In this document: positions 13,068-24,976 of the stretch, one piece after another
How the letters are laid out: the number at the start of each line of letters is the position of its first letter
Position numbering within the stretch: position 1 is the stretch's first letter
Assembly: GCF_025370935.1 (NCBI RefSeq)
Contig: NC_133494.1
Coordinates: forward strand, 6,718,274 to 6,782,273
Source of the DNA: Choristoneura fumiferana
Taxonomy: Eukaryota; Arthropoda; Insecta; Lepidoptera; Tortricidae
Length of the DNA: 64,000 nucleotides
Reading direction: 5' to 3'
Translations under genes and position numbers: made by a program
Notes under the pieces: model-generated
What the model saw: the letters and a program-made list of their open reading frames with translations, nothing else
The model's database searches: none
Told to the model about the DNA's origin: nothing

Positions 13068-13672
13068 CAGTGGTTCTCAATAAGAAAATCTGTCACTTCA
13101 TTATACAAATCGCATGATTATGATAATACAAGCTATTTATAAGCAGTTTTGATTTACTTACAAGTATGTTTGCTGTTTGTAACCATTTCTGGGAATAAAT
13201 TTATGTATTAAACTCCGCTACCGTTTTGCATTAGTGTGGGTTTCAGAAATTCAATTAAGGCACGTTTGGCCATTAACATAATATATGCAGCTTTGTCTGC
13301 TTTTTTGGGACTTTTTGCAAATTAATCTAGATTATCCCCGTATTTATTGATGTGTGTTGCACTACATTTTTAGATATATCTTTTAAGTTTTTTTTCATTT
13401 TCGCTATAATTAAAATTACAAATTGGAAGGTCAGTATGATTAATCTAGTCGATAGGAGGCTTAGAGATACAGAGATGAGCTAGAGGGGGAGGCGGACGAG
13501 AGGGGGATCGGGCAGTGACCTACGCCGCAGCATTCCAGCGTGTGCGTCGGACTTGCTCTCTTTACTTTTAACTGAAAACGTATGAAATAGCCACTTTGAA
13601 AAGTGATATAATAAAACCTTATTATTTTGATTTAGTTCGGTATTATTCCGTATTAAAGTTTGAGAACCGTCA
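13068..13672. mobile_element. Possible hAT-type non-autonomous element
   Basis: CAGTGGTTCTCAA at 13068-13080 and TTGAGAACC at 13660-13668 form short inverted ends of the type found on many hAT elements. There is no matching 8-bp target duplication and the last four bases of the right end differ, so pairing the two ends is tentative. The interior carries a purine-rich GC patch (about 13470-13520) but no transposase. Confidence 0.3.
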
Positions 13673-16600
13673 TATTAATAATAAAAACAAATCATTTTTT
13701 ATACCTACGCGTCGTTAAAGTGTCAATCTATTTTGTTTTTTATTTTGCATCAAAGAAGCATTTAAATAGGTACTTTTTCGATACGTCCCTTAATAATTGA
13801 AAAAAAAAACCTATTTCCTAATAAAGAAAATACAAATTAAGCCTTAAAATTTTAACCATTCTCGTGTTCGTTGGGTTTGCTGACGCTATCTACTACTTCG
13901 ACCAAGTAGGCAACAGAAAAAATCTTTTGAAAGAAATTGATTCGGTCTGTGGCACTCCTGACAATAGACCTTAAATTCTTTTAGAAGTAACATTTCAAAA
14001 ATAACTTTACTTCAGTATTTTTACATCTAAAATATATTTTTCAATGATGTAAAGAGGAACCGTAAGAAATTTAACAATAAAATATAGTTGGAAAACACTT
14101 GAAAAATATCATTGGTGTCGCTTCGATCAGTTGTGTTTTAAATATTTAGTAAGGTTAAAACACAGAAAAAAAAATTATAACGATATTATTTCAATAAATA
14201 ATATTTTGGTCATAAATCATAAACCTTGACGTGTTTCTTAAGTCTACATTCTATTACCGGACTCTTGATCGCTCGATAGGCAATCTCGGACGCACGAATG
14301 AACAGAAAAAAACCATCAAAAAAATATCTCCCAGCGATTAAGTGTCAGTATACTACATTTTATGGTAAGATTTAGCAGTATCTACTAACTGAGGTGTTTT
14401 ATTAATTTCGAAACTGAATTCCACTACTTTTGAGTAAAACTTTCAAGAAAAATAATCGATCATTAAATCACAATCATCAATCATGTGGCAAAGATTTTGA
14501 CTACATTTTAAATGCATATTCTCAGAAAAAAACTATAGTCGCTCGCAGTTATTTTCTAAAAGTTCAATCTGGTATGCTGAAGTGAATCAAAAATGTTCTG
14601 TCTCCATACTCGCTGTGTTGTCACAAGTTGAGCACTGTTTGTAAAACGAAACGAGGACGCCGAAGAACCTGTTCTTGGTTCTGTTACCTCAATGAATATG
14701 GCTTTGCCAAATCTACGCAAACTCTTTATTGGTCGAAAACGACTGTTGTAACGATCATACTTACTGCTTTTGTGACTTCTTTTTTCTTGTTTGTAAAAAT
14801 TGCTTTGTTTTTCATAAGTTTCGATTAATACTGCCTAAAATTATAACGTATTTGCATGTACAGGATTTTTTAAAGTCTCGTGGTCATGAAAACGGTGACT
14901 TTAAAGATATAAAACGTGCTCGAAGCTTCATGCTTTTTAATGCCGTGTCTTATCCGTTCAAATTTACTTTTTAAGCTGTTTAAAATCATTCAAGATTGTT
15001 TTAAAACTAAAACACATTTCCAATTTCATAACTGACTTCACTAAAGTTCGTTTTTTCGAGCGGCGCCATTCCAGCTCGAGTTACCACTCGGACATTACCC
15101 GTCCGGCAACTGTAATGGAAAATATTTTTTAATGTGAGCCATTAGCACCGGACCACAGTCCTCTCTGTAATTTCGAGCCTTTTTTTAATCTCAACCTGAT
15201 GGGATTCTGAGCGACTGTCCAAGACGATCCTTATCTCGACGTATAATAAGAAGAGACAGACGTTACTTAGGTATATTTTATTTAACATCAGAATTGATCG
15301 AACTGGCGCGATAAAGAAGTCAGATGGAAGATTTGTTTGTGTCATTAATTATGTGTATTATTTTTTTCTTACTAATAGTTTAACCTCAGGTCTTTGCGCG
15401 ACGGATTTATTTAAAAGAAATGTATTGAAACTGTTTGAACAGTGGAAGTCGTATGCAGGGGCCACGTTTTTAAGAATATTTTCGTAGTAACATGGTGATT
15501 GCCTTGTTAATTTGACTTTGAAAGCGGCCTCTTTGATGTTACAGCAGTCAGTTGACGGTCGTTTCTAAGAGCATTCCTGACTTGGGTTTAACTTAGTAAA
15601 CATAACTATTTTTAATTTAGAATAAGATAAATTTTATTAGTTTTAAAATTGGAAATGCAGACAATAAGTAAAAATAAATTATACTAATACGTTATAAAAT
15701 TTTATGTTCAATTAAATTATGTATTATTTTCGTTTACAAGTTTAATTCGAGTTGACGTGATACTTGCAATATATTTATTAAAATATTTCGGTTAGTTTAT
15801 TAGACTACCTTGTATTACTACTGTCATTTTAAGTTCGTGCTAGAGCTAAAGGATTTTAATATAACTAGTAAACAGCGGTAAAAGAACTTGTTTTATCGCC
15901 AAATTGTTAGTTGGGGTAACAACAAAAAGCATGTATTATAATGAACTGCTAGAAACTTCACGGAAACCCGCACGGTGCCTTTTACCTTCTTTATTTAAAG
16001 AGCCCGAGTAATGATATATTGTTTACGCGCCGCATTCTTTAGATCGCCGGCTAGTAAAAGAATCTGAAAAGTCATTATCATTAAATTTGAGCGGACGGTG
16101 ACGTCCGTCATTAAATTCATTTTTTGTCAGGACCTCATCTTGGTAATATTTAGTGTTGTTTACTTTTTGAAATTCATTTTCAATTACACCTTCCATTTTT
16201 TGTTTTATTTCATTATGATCACGATTTGAACTTCACTGTTTCCGTAAACTTTTTGTGTAAATTTGCCTTCAAAGATTCCGACAGGTACTTATAATTTAGG
16301 AATATTCTTACCCTTGCTTTACCTCGAACCAAGTTTTGCTATTTTTTTTTAACTCTTTAGTTACTGAAGTGTAAACTTCAGCTTTAGTGCTTAAGGTGTG
16401 ACATATAAAATAATTCATTTTGATCTTGGCCCTATAAAAGTAGATTATCAAGTTAGGATAATATGTGCAAAGAAAATAACCTACAATTTACTAGCTCTAT
16501 CATACTGATTTTCGTCATTTCATTTCAAATAAAAGTTACCTCCTCTTCGGCTCATCACGTCACTTAACATTACTTTCGACACAAACACTAGTAACTTAAT

Positions 16601-17307
16601 ACAAGTCTTTAAAAAAAAATCGCAGGCTGGCTACACGATAATTTTAACGTAATTCGATTCGGCCAACACTGGTCGAACTGCGCCAAATTAAAATGACCCT
16701 CTATATAGTTTTATCGTCCAATTAGCTGAGCTCTTTCAAAATGGTGAGGCTGTTCTCTCGCGCATGCGTAGTCGCCAGTCTCGCCTTGAGACTGGGGTCT
16801 CGGGTTACTCGGATCACGTTCAAGGTGCACTCGCGCAGGATAGTTGTTGGCGTTTCAAAAATGTTCTGCAGTTAAGAATCTCGTTTCAGATTGCACTAGA
16901 AACTACATTTATACGAGAGATTTACCTGTAAAAAGGTGTTCTATGTTGATGATTATATTCATTTCTATCTTGTTCCAAGAAACAATAATTATTTTAATCC
17001 TCTTGTCCAGACCGTCGTAAACCTTACCTACAATAGTTTATGTAGGTATCGTAAGCTCAAAATTACCTTTAAAAAAGTATTAGTTTAAAAATTGATTAGA
17101 TTTCCAAGCAATATATTTACATACATAAGATTCGATACTTTATGATGATTAAATGATTTTAATCGAACACAATGAATCCGAGAGTCGACATAGTGCATTA
17201 CTAATTTAAATTCAAGCCCTTGATTACTCTGGAGCAACTCTTCTTAAGTTGGTATCAGCCAGCTGGTTACGGTTTAGGTATATCTAAAGTTTAGAAAAAA
17301 ATATAAT
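13673..17307. other. Putative last intron upstream of the bowl exon
   Basis: AT-rich DNA with three less AT-rich islands that match no repeat I know: 15055-15170 (CGGCGCCATTCCAGCTCGAG), 15960-16130 (holding a GACGGTGACGTCCGTC near-palindrome) and 16735-16870. The last has a CTATATAG TATA-like box at 16701 and a 43-codon open frame from 16741 to 16872. These are candidate cis-regulatory elements of the downstream gene; that is inference from base composition only. Confidence 0.35.
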
Positions 17308-17327
17308 GGCGCTTTTTTTGTTTCAGG
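17308..17327 (+). promoter_or_regulatory. bowl: Splice acceptor of the bowl terminal exon
   Basis: A T-rich tract runs into TTTCAG, ending at 17326. The reading frame upstream of this point carries no finger sequence, while the frame right after it starts with the end of one (YIH). This fixes the exon boundary and shows the intron splits a codon after its second base. An AG-ending upstream exon would restore Arg, as in the usual DHRYIH context of the family. Confidence 0.9.
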
Positions 17328-18617
17328 TACATTCATTCAAAGGAGAAACCGTTCAAATGTACAGAATGTGGCAAAGGGTTCTGCCAGTCAAGGACTCTGG
17401 CTGTCCACAAGATCTTGCATATGGAAGAGTCCCCTCACAAATGCCCCGTTTGCAGCCGGAGTTTCAACCAGCGCTCTAACCTTAAAACTCATTTGCTTAC
17501 ACATACAGACCACAAACCGTACGAGTGCAACTCATGTGGGAAAGTATTTAGAAGAAATTGTGACTTACGACGCCATGCTCTTACCCATGCTGTGGGTGAT
17601 GTTCCTCCAGGTGATGTTTTAGATGTAGGGGAAGAAGATATCGGAAGACCTGGTTCACCCATAGAACCAGGATATGATGATGAAGATGGAGAGCTTTCGT
17701 CTCCCGAACATTCTCCGGTTAGGCGGGCACGGTCATCTTCTATAGAAAGTCTCGGAAGAGAACAAAGCATTGAGCGACCAAGACCCATGTCACCCTCAGC
17801 AGTTGAACAAACTCATTGCCATCACAATGAGCCACGAGATCGTGCAAGTCCTTATACTATGCGCCCTCATCACCCAGAAAGACATCGTGGGCCATCTTCA
17901 GATTTGTACGAGAAGCGGCGGTATACATCAGATGAAATCATAGAAAAAGAAATGCGCTACACAGATATGCCTGACCCACCAATTCGGCATCCACAATTAC
18001 AGATTCGTAGAGATCTTCATCAAGTTGCTCCGCCTGAATCATCAAAGATGGGTCAAGTGACTAATCTTCCTATTGATCCAGGGCCTTCTGCTATGTATCT
18101 CAGCCCATTTAGGAAGAGAAGCCACCCGCCTGATATTGGAGATAATGTAAGGACATGCGCGCCAGTATACAGAAGTCGTTCCCCAGAACCCACAAACTTA
18201 ACAATGCCTCGTCAATCTCTTGGAGGGGGAGAAGTTGCAGTGGGTATTCCTCCAACTATAATGGGGATGCCATCTTATCACAAATTCGGTTTGCCTTTGC
18301 CACCGCCACATACTCAAATTGCCTATGGAGGCGTACCTCACACTGTGCTTGGGCCACAACAAACGGTTGCTCAAGATTTAATTGTAAAACACGCCGCTCC
18401 AAAAGATTCCATACCGAGCACGTCGACAAGCGTAACTAATTGCAAAGATTTATTGCAACCTAATGCAAAAGATACGGAGGACTCAAGTTCCAGTTCCATC
18501 ACAAATGGTATAAAAAATATTGTAGGTATTCAACCAAGCTCCAATCCCAAGCCTGGTACGAGCCAGTCCAGTGGACCTAAGAAAGGTTTTAGTATAGAAG
18601 ACATTATGAGACGTTAA
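17327..18617 (+). CDS. bowl: Terminal coding exon of odd-skipped family zinc-finger transcription factor, probably bowl (5'-partial)
   Basis: Sequence-specific nuclear transcription factor. In Drosophila, Odd-family proteins act in gut, leg-joint and epithelial patterning; Bowl is held in check by Lines and Drumstick, and the family recruits Groucho. The exon gives 429 complete codons, the first (Tyr) starting at 17328; base 17327 completes a split codon, probably Arg. Residue H3 looks like the last zinc ligand of a finger begun upstream. Three full C2H2 fingers follow: C11/C14/H27/H31, C39/C42/H55/H59 and C67/C70/H83/H87, with linkers SKEKPF, MEESPH and TDHKPY. Next come a DVGEED acidic patch (about 96-101), a Ser/Pro/Arg-rich region, a His-rich stretch and the terminal motif FSIEDIMRR, the eh1-like Groucho site of Odd proteins. 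The VGDV...DVGEED junction suggests bowl or sob rather than odd; the choice between them is inference. The stop is TAA at 18615. No frameshift or internal stop is seen. The 5' exons are not in view. Confidence 0.93.
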
Positions 18618-19098
18618 TTGGTAGAAAGTGATATTTAATGATGAAGACGGTGCATTTTTAAATATTCTTAAACATTAATATAAGTGTAGTTATAGGACTT
18701 ATGAAAAGTATTATTAGTAAAAGTTTTGATTTCACATCATGTGCTATCCTAGAGGTATGTTTTGTATGTATTTGCAATGTGGATTTGGTTTTCGTAAAGA
18801 TCTCATAAGGCTTGTTTGTGCAGTGTTTTGTTTACCTCGGAATTTTAAAAATTAGTTTATCAAAAATTTAATAAGAAATAATGTTGTGGTTTAATTGTAT
18901 TTGTTATTGTTGGACGTCTGAATTATGTAATAACAGGACAGTAACATTAGACCCAGGTTGCTTTGTGCCCGTCAAAGTTATATAGATATTAGAATTACTT
19001 CTACTACATCTTTTGCAGTGTAAATGTTATTTATTGTTTACTTATTTTTAGTGATACTTTTAAACTAAATTGTTATGTAAGACATTATTTTTGAGATG

Positions 19099-19104
19099 AA
19101 TAAA
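19099..19104 (+). terminator. Proximal poly(A) signal AATAAA
   Basis: First canonical AATAAA downstream of the bowl stop, about 480 bases into the 3' UTR. Which signal is used is not decidable from sequence. Confidence 0.45.
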
Positions 19105-19271
19105 AGTTAATCGTGATTCAGAATAAGATAAAAAAATACAAAAATCTTGTATATAGATAAGTAAGTAAACTAAGTACTGACTTATTTTTAAATATCGAAT
19201 GGATATTTTATTTTAATTTGTGAACGTTAAGATTGTGTTGTGTTTAAAAATTGTCTTTTAAAACCCAATGT

Positions 19272-19277
19272 AATAAA
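19272..19277 (+). terminator. Second poly(A) signal AATAAA
   Basis: Canonical hexamer in the AT-rich trailer, followed at once by a GT-rich stretch (GTTCTGTTGTGATG). That is the expected downstream element, so it is the best-supported of the three. Confidence 0.5.
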
Positions 19278-19361
19278 GTTCTGTTGTGATGTCAATTTAA
19301 ATTATAAATGTTAAAATATTTATGTACCTACAATTTTAATGTCACCTGAATTAGAATCAAT

Positions 19362-19367
19362 AATAAA
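19362..19367 (+). terminator. Distal poly(A) signal AATAAA
   Basis: Third canonical hexamer in the trailer. The downstream sequence is A-rich with no clear GT-rich element. Confidence 0.35.
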
Positions 19368-19390
19368 GACAGCCATTTGTAAAAATAATA

Positions 19391-21125
19391 ATAAGTTAAA
19401 AATTATGTAATTTGCTCAGATATTTTTAGTAAACTATTGTTTACATTCTATGTAAGTACGTACGTTAATATTTTAAATAATTAAATTATGTCAAAAATAG
19501 CAGTTTTATTTAATTTAAATAGGATCGAATACCTACCTACGTGTTGAGTCCCAATAACTATTCAAATACATCAAATACCGGGACTAGAAATAATATGTAG
19601 TATGAAACATTCCCTTGTGAGAAAAATATAAAATAATAGGTAAGTAGATATATGATACTTTTTATGTGTCACAAAATTATTTTTTCAATTCATAACTCTT
19701 CTTTTGTAATCCTAAGTCAAGTTTATCTGAAATGAAATGAAATGAAATTTCAATTTTTATTATCTGATATTATTATATTAACTAGTTAGAATAAAATCTA
19801 ACGCACGAATATTGACATCTGAAAAAGGACAGATTTCACTATGAAGCAGTCGACTTATAAAATTTCTTGTGAATCAGAAAAATAATTTGAAAAATGTACG
19901 AAATTGTACGAGTGAAAAAAAGCGTACTACACGTAGGTACTTGCGAGAATTTAAAAGTGTACGTTCAGGTACTAAGGCGTTTTTAGGTATACAAGGTGCC
20001 CATCGGGATTCCGACAGACTTCAACCACGAATTCCTGAGGTCAGAAGGAGTAATTAACTGTTATATAAGCATAGTACACTGACGAACTTTACATATTTTT
20101 GGAACAACTGAACTGGACATGGTAGGCAGTCATATAATTTTTTACTAAGAGAACGTAAAAATCATTCAGTGAAAAGGTCCAAATACATCTATTACTGCAT
20201 TTAAATTTAAATTTACGTATAATCCACTTACTTAAGATCTTAAATTGTATTTACAATGTCCAACAAGCTCTTTCCGTACTACTTGCACAGCAGGTGAATT
20301 AAATTTAACCCTATACTGACATAAATAAGCAAAACCGTGGGCAGATCTAACCCCATTTCAGACTCAGAAGCAAATTATGACTGCATACATGAAGTAGATG
20401 TGTAAAACAATGGGTGGTCTAATATAAATGTGTCTCAGCATGACCATAAAGTGTTAGAAGACCTTTTTAGTCCGAACTTTGATTTATTGTATCTGATCGA
20501 AGTCTTAATTTTGTATGATTTTTCGAGACCTCAAGAACATTGTCATTTTTTTAAGAATCAATTATGCATAATGTATGAAATACTTTTTGAAAGAAATTTA
20601 TGAAACAAAAAATCAGAAAATTAGAAATTAATAAGTTAAAAGCAACAGCCAAGTTGGAAAAGGAAAAAAAAAAATAAGTAAAGTACTATTCAATGGAAAA
20701 AATCAATTGTGTAAACAAAGCAATTTTTCACGATTACTCCGTAGTTACTTACATTTGAACGCCAATCCCGATCATATTCACATCTCAATGAGCTCACCAC
20801 TGTTTTTAACAACAATTTTATCATTAAATAATCGTGTAAATATGTTTATTTTATAGAATTAATTGGAAGACGAAAATCCGTTATATTTGTCAAATTGACA
20901 TGATAATTTTTTCCTCACCGAAGTTGGTCTATGGTCGGTCTAGTCTCTGGAAATTTAGTGCTGTACCAACAAAATTAATTATTTGACTGAACCAACCTTA
21001 TCTACCGATAATTATGGCTGGCTCTGCAAATTAATTTATTCGTAGATATAATTATTTGTGTTAACACACACACTACACACTACGCTATAGTTACACTATT
21101 TAATGAAGGTTTATAAAGGTTTCTA
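19391..21125. other. Intergenic DNA downstream of bowl
   Basis: AT-rich, with no gene recognised. A (TGAAA)n tract of about four units lies at 19728-19749. The rest holds no family I can name. Confidence 0.35.
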
Positions 21126-21172
21126 ATCCTATCCTACTATCCTACTTCCTACTATATCCTACTAATCCTACT
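21126..21172 (+). repeat. TCCTACTA-type microsatellite
   Basis: Imperfect tandem run of TCCTACTA/TCCTAC units that abuts the ACTAATATTATAAATG repeat start. The microsatellite appears to share sequence with the element's first bases. Confidence 0.7.
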
Positions 21173-21634
21173 AATATTATAAATGTGAAAGTTTGTGAGT
21201 GAGTGAGTGAATATGTTTGTTACTTCTTCACGCTGAAACGGCTGGACGGATTTAGATGAAATTTGGCGAAAAGTTAGATAACCTGGATTACAACATAGGA
21301 TACTTTTATCCCGATATTCCCATGGGATAGGATAAAATCTTGAAATAACAACCGCTCAGCTTAGAGTCATGAAAATTGGTTTGTAGATAGTTTGACATCT
21401 GGAATAAAACATAGCCTACTTTTTATTTCGATATTCCCACGAGATAGGGATAAAATTTCGAACTAATAACCGCTGGGCTTAGAGTCATGAAATTTGACCA
21501 TGATTGTTTTTAATGTAATGTCAATGAAAACAACGATTTAATTTCGGGAATTCTCACGTCAACTTTTAAAAATCCCGGTATTTCAGCTGCTGGACCTAAT
21601 GATTTACGTGTGCGAAGCCGCGGGTAAACACTAG
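21170..21634 (+). mobile_element. Lepidopteran ACTAATATTATAAATG-type non-autonomous repeat, near full length
   Basis: Starts ACTAATATTATAAATGTGAAAG, runs through a (GTGA)n stretch, AAACGGCTGGACGGATTTAGAT, two related TTTTATCCCGATATTCCCA-like segments and ends GCGAAGCCGCGGGTAAACACTAG. This layout is that of one of the most abundant lepidopteran repeats. It is non-coding. Its transposition class is not decidable here. Confidence 0.7.
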
Positions 21635-21803
21635 TTGGACGATAAAATAGTATTATAGTAGAAATTATGTAGATTTCTATTTACTAGTATCATATTTACT
21701 GTGGAGTCCATTGTTGGACCAAAAAATCATTTTGAATCACTTCCCTTTGTCTACTCTCATTTCCCAGTCTTATGTAAATTTAAAAATGCCCCTTCTAAAT
21801 TAT

Positions 21804-22012
21804 ATCGAAAATACAAACTGAGACATGGATGCACAGAAAAACCAGAAAAAGAGACCAGCGCTGGGAATCGAACCTAGGTCCTCAGCAATCCGTACTGCGT
21901 ACTATAACCTACACCACCGTTGGACAGGAGTCAAGATATAAATTTCTCCTATGCACACATATCTCAGGTTGCCTTTTTCTACTACGCTACTTAAGCAGCA
22001 AAAAAATCTAAA
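21804..22012 (-). mobile_element. tRNA-like-promoter repeat (family also at 27.76 kb)
   Basis: On the minus strand it reads GTGGTGTAGG...GGTTCGATTCCCAGCGCTGG, with the B box at 21863-21875, and ends ...ATGTCTCAGTTTGTATTTTCG. It aligns by eye with 27965-28189 in the opposite orientation. A transcribable SINE-like retroposon is likely. Confidence 0.65.
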
Positions 22013-22026
22013 TTAATCCATATTTT

Positions 22027-22170
22027 TAACTGACCCTTTCAATTCTAAAATACTCCATCATAAACCTTGGGCAAAATATACGTCAAAAAAAATAAGTGGA
22101 TATACATGTTTCACCATTTTAAATTCTACCCTTAAAGGGGTATAAAGGGGAGTGTAAGTTTGTATGGAAA
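22027..22170. repeat. Degenerate CCCTTAAAGGGGT-type repeat fragment
   Basis: Contains ACCCTTAAAGGGGTATAAAGGGG and AGTTTGTATGGA segments typical of a dispersed lepidopteran repeat. It is too decayed to bound precisely. Confidence 0.35.
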
Positions 22171-22413
22171 AAACGTTAGGTATATATATTTGAAGATATA
22201 ATTTCTAAAAACTTTGTGAAAATGCTATTAAACATTTTAAGTTAAAAGGGACATGGAAACATTGTGAAAGACTCTTGAAGAGGACTAAGAGAATACGTGA
22301 TTCGCCATTTTTAAAAATTAAACTTAGGGAAAACATTAAAGAATGAAATATGAGTAAATTCAAAATAATTATTGCTGATTGAAGTATAAGAGCTTTCACA
22401 TCACTAGAGCCAA

Positions 22414-22462
22414 CGTCAGTCAGTCAGTCAGCCAGTCGTCAGTCAAGTGTCAATGTCAGTCA
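22414..22462 (+). repeat. (GTCA)n microsatellite
   Basis: Imperfect GTCA/GTCY tandem run. (GTCY)n tracts carried by MITEs are known in moths, but no inverted ends could be assigned here. Confidence 0.7.
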
Positions 22463-23489
22463 CCACATTTGTTTACACAATTGATTTTTTTAATTGAATA
22501 GTACAATAATTACCTACTTAAAAAGTTATAAAAACAAATTACTAGAATTACAGAGGAACATTATTTTTATACATTAAATTATGAAGGTAAAGAAAACTAC
22601 AATATAGATATGCTTTGTATTTTATCAGTCTAGTTCAGCTTGAAATCTAGCCTTTGATAACTTTTTTAAAAGGATACACATAAGTCGAGCTCATTGCGTA
22701 CCTACATTAAATGGCATACTATACCTACATCTTGTAGTTACACTATGGCATGAATACCGCTAAGCCTTTTAAAACAGGAGTCGGCTTCTTCGGTACTTGA
22801 CAATGAAATAGAGTCGCATAAGGCCGCTAACTCTGCCACTATAAGGCTACTTAAATGCGACTGGACGTATAAGGCGAATCTCATACCCGCAGAGCAAAAG
22901 AAGCAACTTCTTTATAAGCAAAAAGGTGTTTCTTTTATGATCACCATTTTACGACACGGCGCGCGAACCTCTCTCGCACATGACTTTGAATGGATGGCGA
23001 AAGTGAAACAAGGAAGCGGGAGCGGAAGCTGAAAGTGACTCGTGAGTGCAAAAGTTGTTCAGAACAGAATTTACATTTTATTTTACCAGAACCAAATAAT
23101 ATAACAAATTATTTGTAAACCATTAATGCCAATGTTATTAATGAGCTAGAAGGACGAATAGGTACGTAAGTAATTTACTATAACTCACTCAAACCCCAAC
23201 ACATTTTGATTTAGAATTCTCGCACGGAGTTACATAATGTCACTGGATACTCACAATCAAATATATATGTATGTATTATGGAACCACACTTTTATTTTAT
23301 GATAGGTACATTTTAATACATATTTTATAAATTGTCATTACATAACAAAGTCATGAATATTGGCATAAGACCTAACACTAACGGGGAATTTCCCATTGGT
23401 TCCCACTTCATTAATCTATATAAATAAAGCAATGGGTCCCGACTCTTGAACCTTAAATGAGCTTCTTGACAGAGTTCCAGACCACTAGA
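22463..23489. other. Intergenic, unassigned
   Basis: AT-rich. A GC-rich patch at 22950-23045 (GGCGCGCGAACC, GAAGCGGGAGCGG) matches no repeat I know. No gene. Confidence 0.3.
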
Positions 23490-23820
23490 CTTATTTTCTT
23501 CCTTTTAGTTTATAAGGCAGTCGGGTTTTTTGATTTTTTCAATTTAATATTTTATACTTTTTTGATATTTCTGTAAAAATAGTAGAATAAAAGTATTTAA
23601 CCAATATATGGGCTAATTATTAGCTTTCATTTGATACCCATATTGTTACAATACATTTCATTCCTCTGCCATATTTTTTTTCGCTGACGCATATTGATTT
23701 TATATAGCCTATGTCACTCCGACAATCAATGACCCTCATATGTAACATCCGTCTAGCCGTTTAGGCTGCAGCGAGGACCAAAGAAATGGATATACATTAC
23801 ATACATACGCTAAAAACATA
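23490..23820 (+). repeat. Degenerate retroposon-like repeat (GGCAGTCGGGTTTTTT type)
   Basis: TTTATAAGGCAGTCGGG, CATTTGATACCCATAT, CATCCGTCTAGCCGTTTAGGC and TACATTACATACATACGC occur in the order found in a common lepidopteran dispersed repeat that ends in a CATA microsatellite. Non-coding. Confidence 0.5.
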
Positions 23821-24409
23821 ACCCTTTTAGTTAAAAATAGTTAAATTGTGTGAGACTACCTGTTTAATGCAATTTTGACTAGTTATTAATATTTTTCAAT
23901 TCCTGATAACCCTTAAAAATATCATGTGTGATAGGTGAGATGAGTAAAATCTATCTATCTTCATGAAATTCTTTAATCTTTAAATATAAGCTCTTTTTCC
24001 AAAAATTTTATATTGTTCATGAAATAAGCGTTTAACTTTACTAGGAAATAAAAAATAAAAAAGCCCTAAGATTCCTTAAAAAAATGCATTACAAAACTCT
24101 TCTATCTCTTGACTTGTGCCACTCCGTCAGAGGCCATTCAAACTGCTACTTGGGTGTTTATGCAAATCGTTCGCCGCCAAATGAGAAATAATAAAAATAA
24201 TTTTACGAGTGAATGTCGTTTCGATATTTTAATCCGGTCGAATCGAGGTGAAAGCACTAAAAGCGGAGCAGTGGCAATCAATTATTGAGATCGCATTTTC
24301 GTGCAGTGTGAATAATCAGCGAGGTTTGATCGTAATGGATTCTGATGGAATAGACACGAATGGTAGCGAACTACCTGTTGCAACCATTTTTGCGCATAGA
24401 CAATAAAAT
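23821..24409. other. Intergenic; candidate conserved non-coding block at 24.11-24.37 kb
   Basis: Bases 24110-24370 are less AT-rich than the surroundings, free of known repeats, and include homeodomain-like TCAATTATTG and TTTTAATCC motifs. This is inference from composition only. Confidence 0.3.
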
Positions 24410-24423
24410 GTGAAAAACTTCCA

Positions 24424-24963
24424 ATTGTGTTCCTAAATTGAAATTGGCATAAGGTTATTTTGCATAATTATTAATCCGCATTGCATTAATTCGCATTACT
24501 GAATACGCATAATGTTAATGCACATAATGTGAATTAGCATAACAATAAGTTGGCATAAATTTAATAAGCATAACATTACTTTGCGTAAGATTTAAACAGT
24601 ATAAACATGAAACTATTATTTTGATTGTACATATTTTTTTATTAAGTCAGTTCAGTCAGTATCTACTATCGGGCTACGTTTCGCTCCCGCCTTAGCCTTC
24701 TAAACCTAACCTAAGCGTTTTTCCTTATTCACTTACTTCATAAATTGCGCGAATTCATTTTATAACAATCAAAGGTATGTTTAATAATGTTATACATATT
24801 TCAATTATGCAAATTCATTATTACCTTTGCTAAATAAGTTCTTATGCTTTTTTATAACTATGCAAGTTCGATGCCAATCATGCACAATCATGTTATGCCA
24901 AGTTTGTTACGCGGATTCATATTAGGACAACTTTATTAATGTTATGCGAAATAAGGGGCACCC
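24424..24963. mobile_element. GCATAA/TTATGC inverted-array element
   Basis: The left half (24450-24600) repeats GCATAA about every 15-25 bases; the right half (24800-24950) carries the inverse TTATGC/TATGC. A non-array core between them holds CTACTATCGGGCTACGTTTCGC. GTGAAAAACTTCCA (24410-24423) and GTGAAAAACTCCA (24964-24976) flank it as a near-perfect direct repeat. No coding frame. Confidence 0.5.
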
Positions 24964-24976
24964 GTGAAAAACTCCA

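Larger units (their letters stand above)
18618..19390 (+). other. bowl: 3' UTR of the bowl-like gene
   Basis: AT-rich sequence directly after the stop codon, with no coding signal on either strand. Three AATAAA hexamers (19099, 19272, 19362) could give UTRs of roughly 0.5 to 0.8 kb. The 3' limit is inferred from the last hexamer; transcript data would settle it. Confidence 0.6.

Noticed and set aside
13068..13672. Firm hAT transposon call
   Set aside because: The short ends resemble hAT ends, but no 8-bp duplication is present and the right terminus does not match fully, so it is kept only as a low-confidence feature.
1..17326. Search for the upstream zinc-finger exon of bowl
   Set aside because: No finger-like coding (HTDERPY linker or DHLRDH-type helix) was seen in any frame by eye, so no 5' exon is annotated.
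17489..17788. 99-codon minus-strand frame and an 84-codon second plus frame over the bowl exon
   Set aside because: Both are shadows of the true frame, which carries the zinc fingers and the FSIEDIMRR end.
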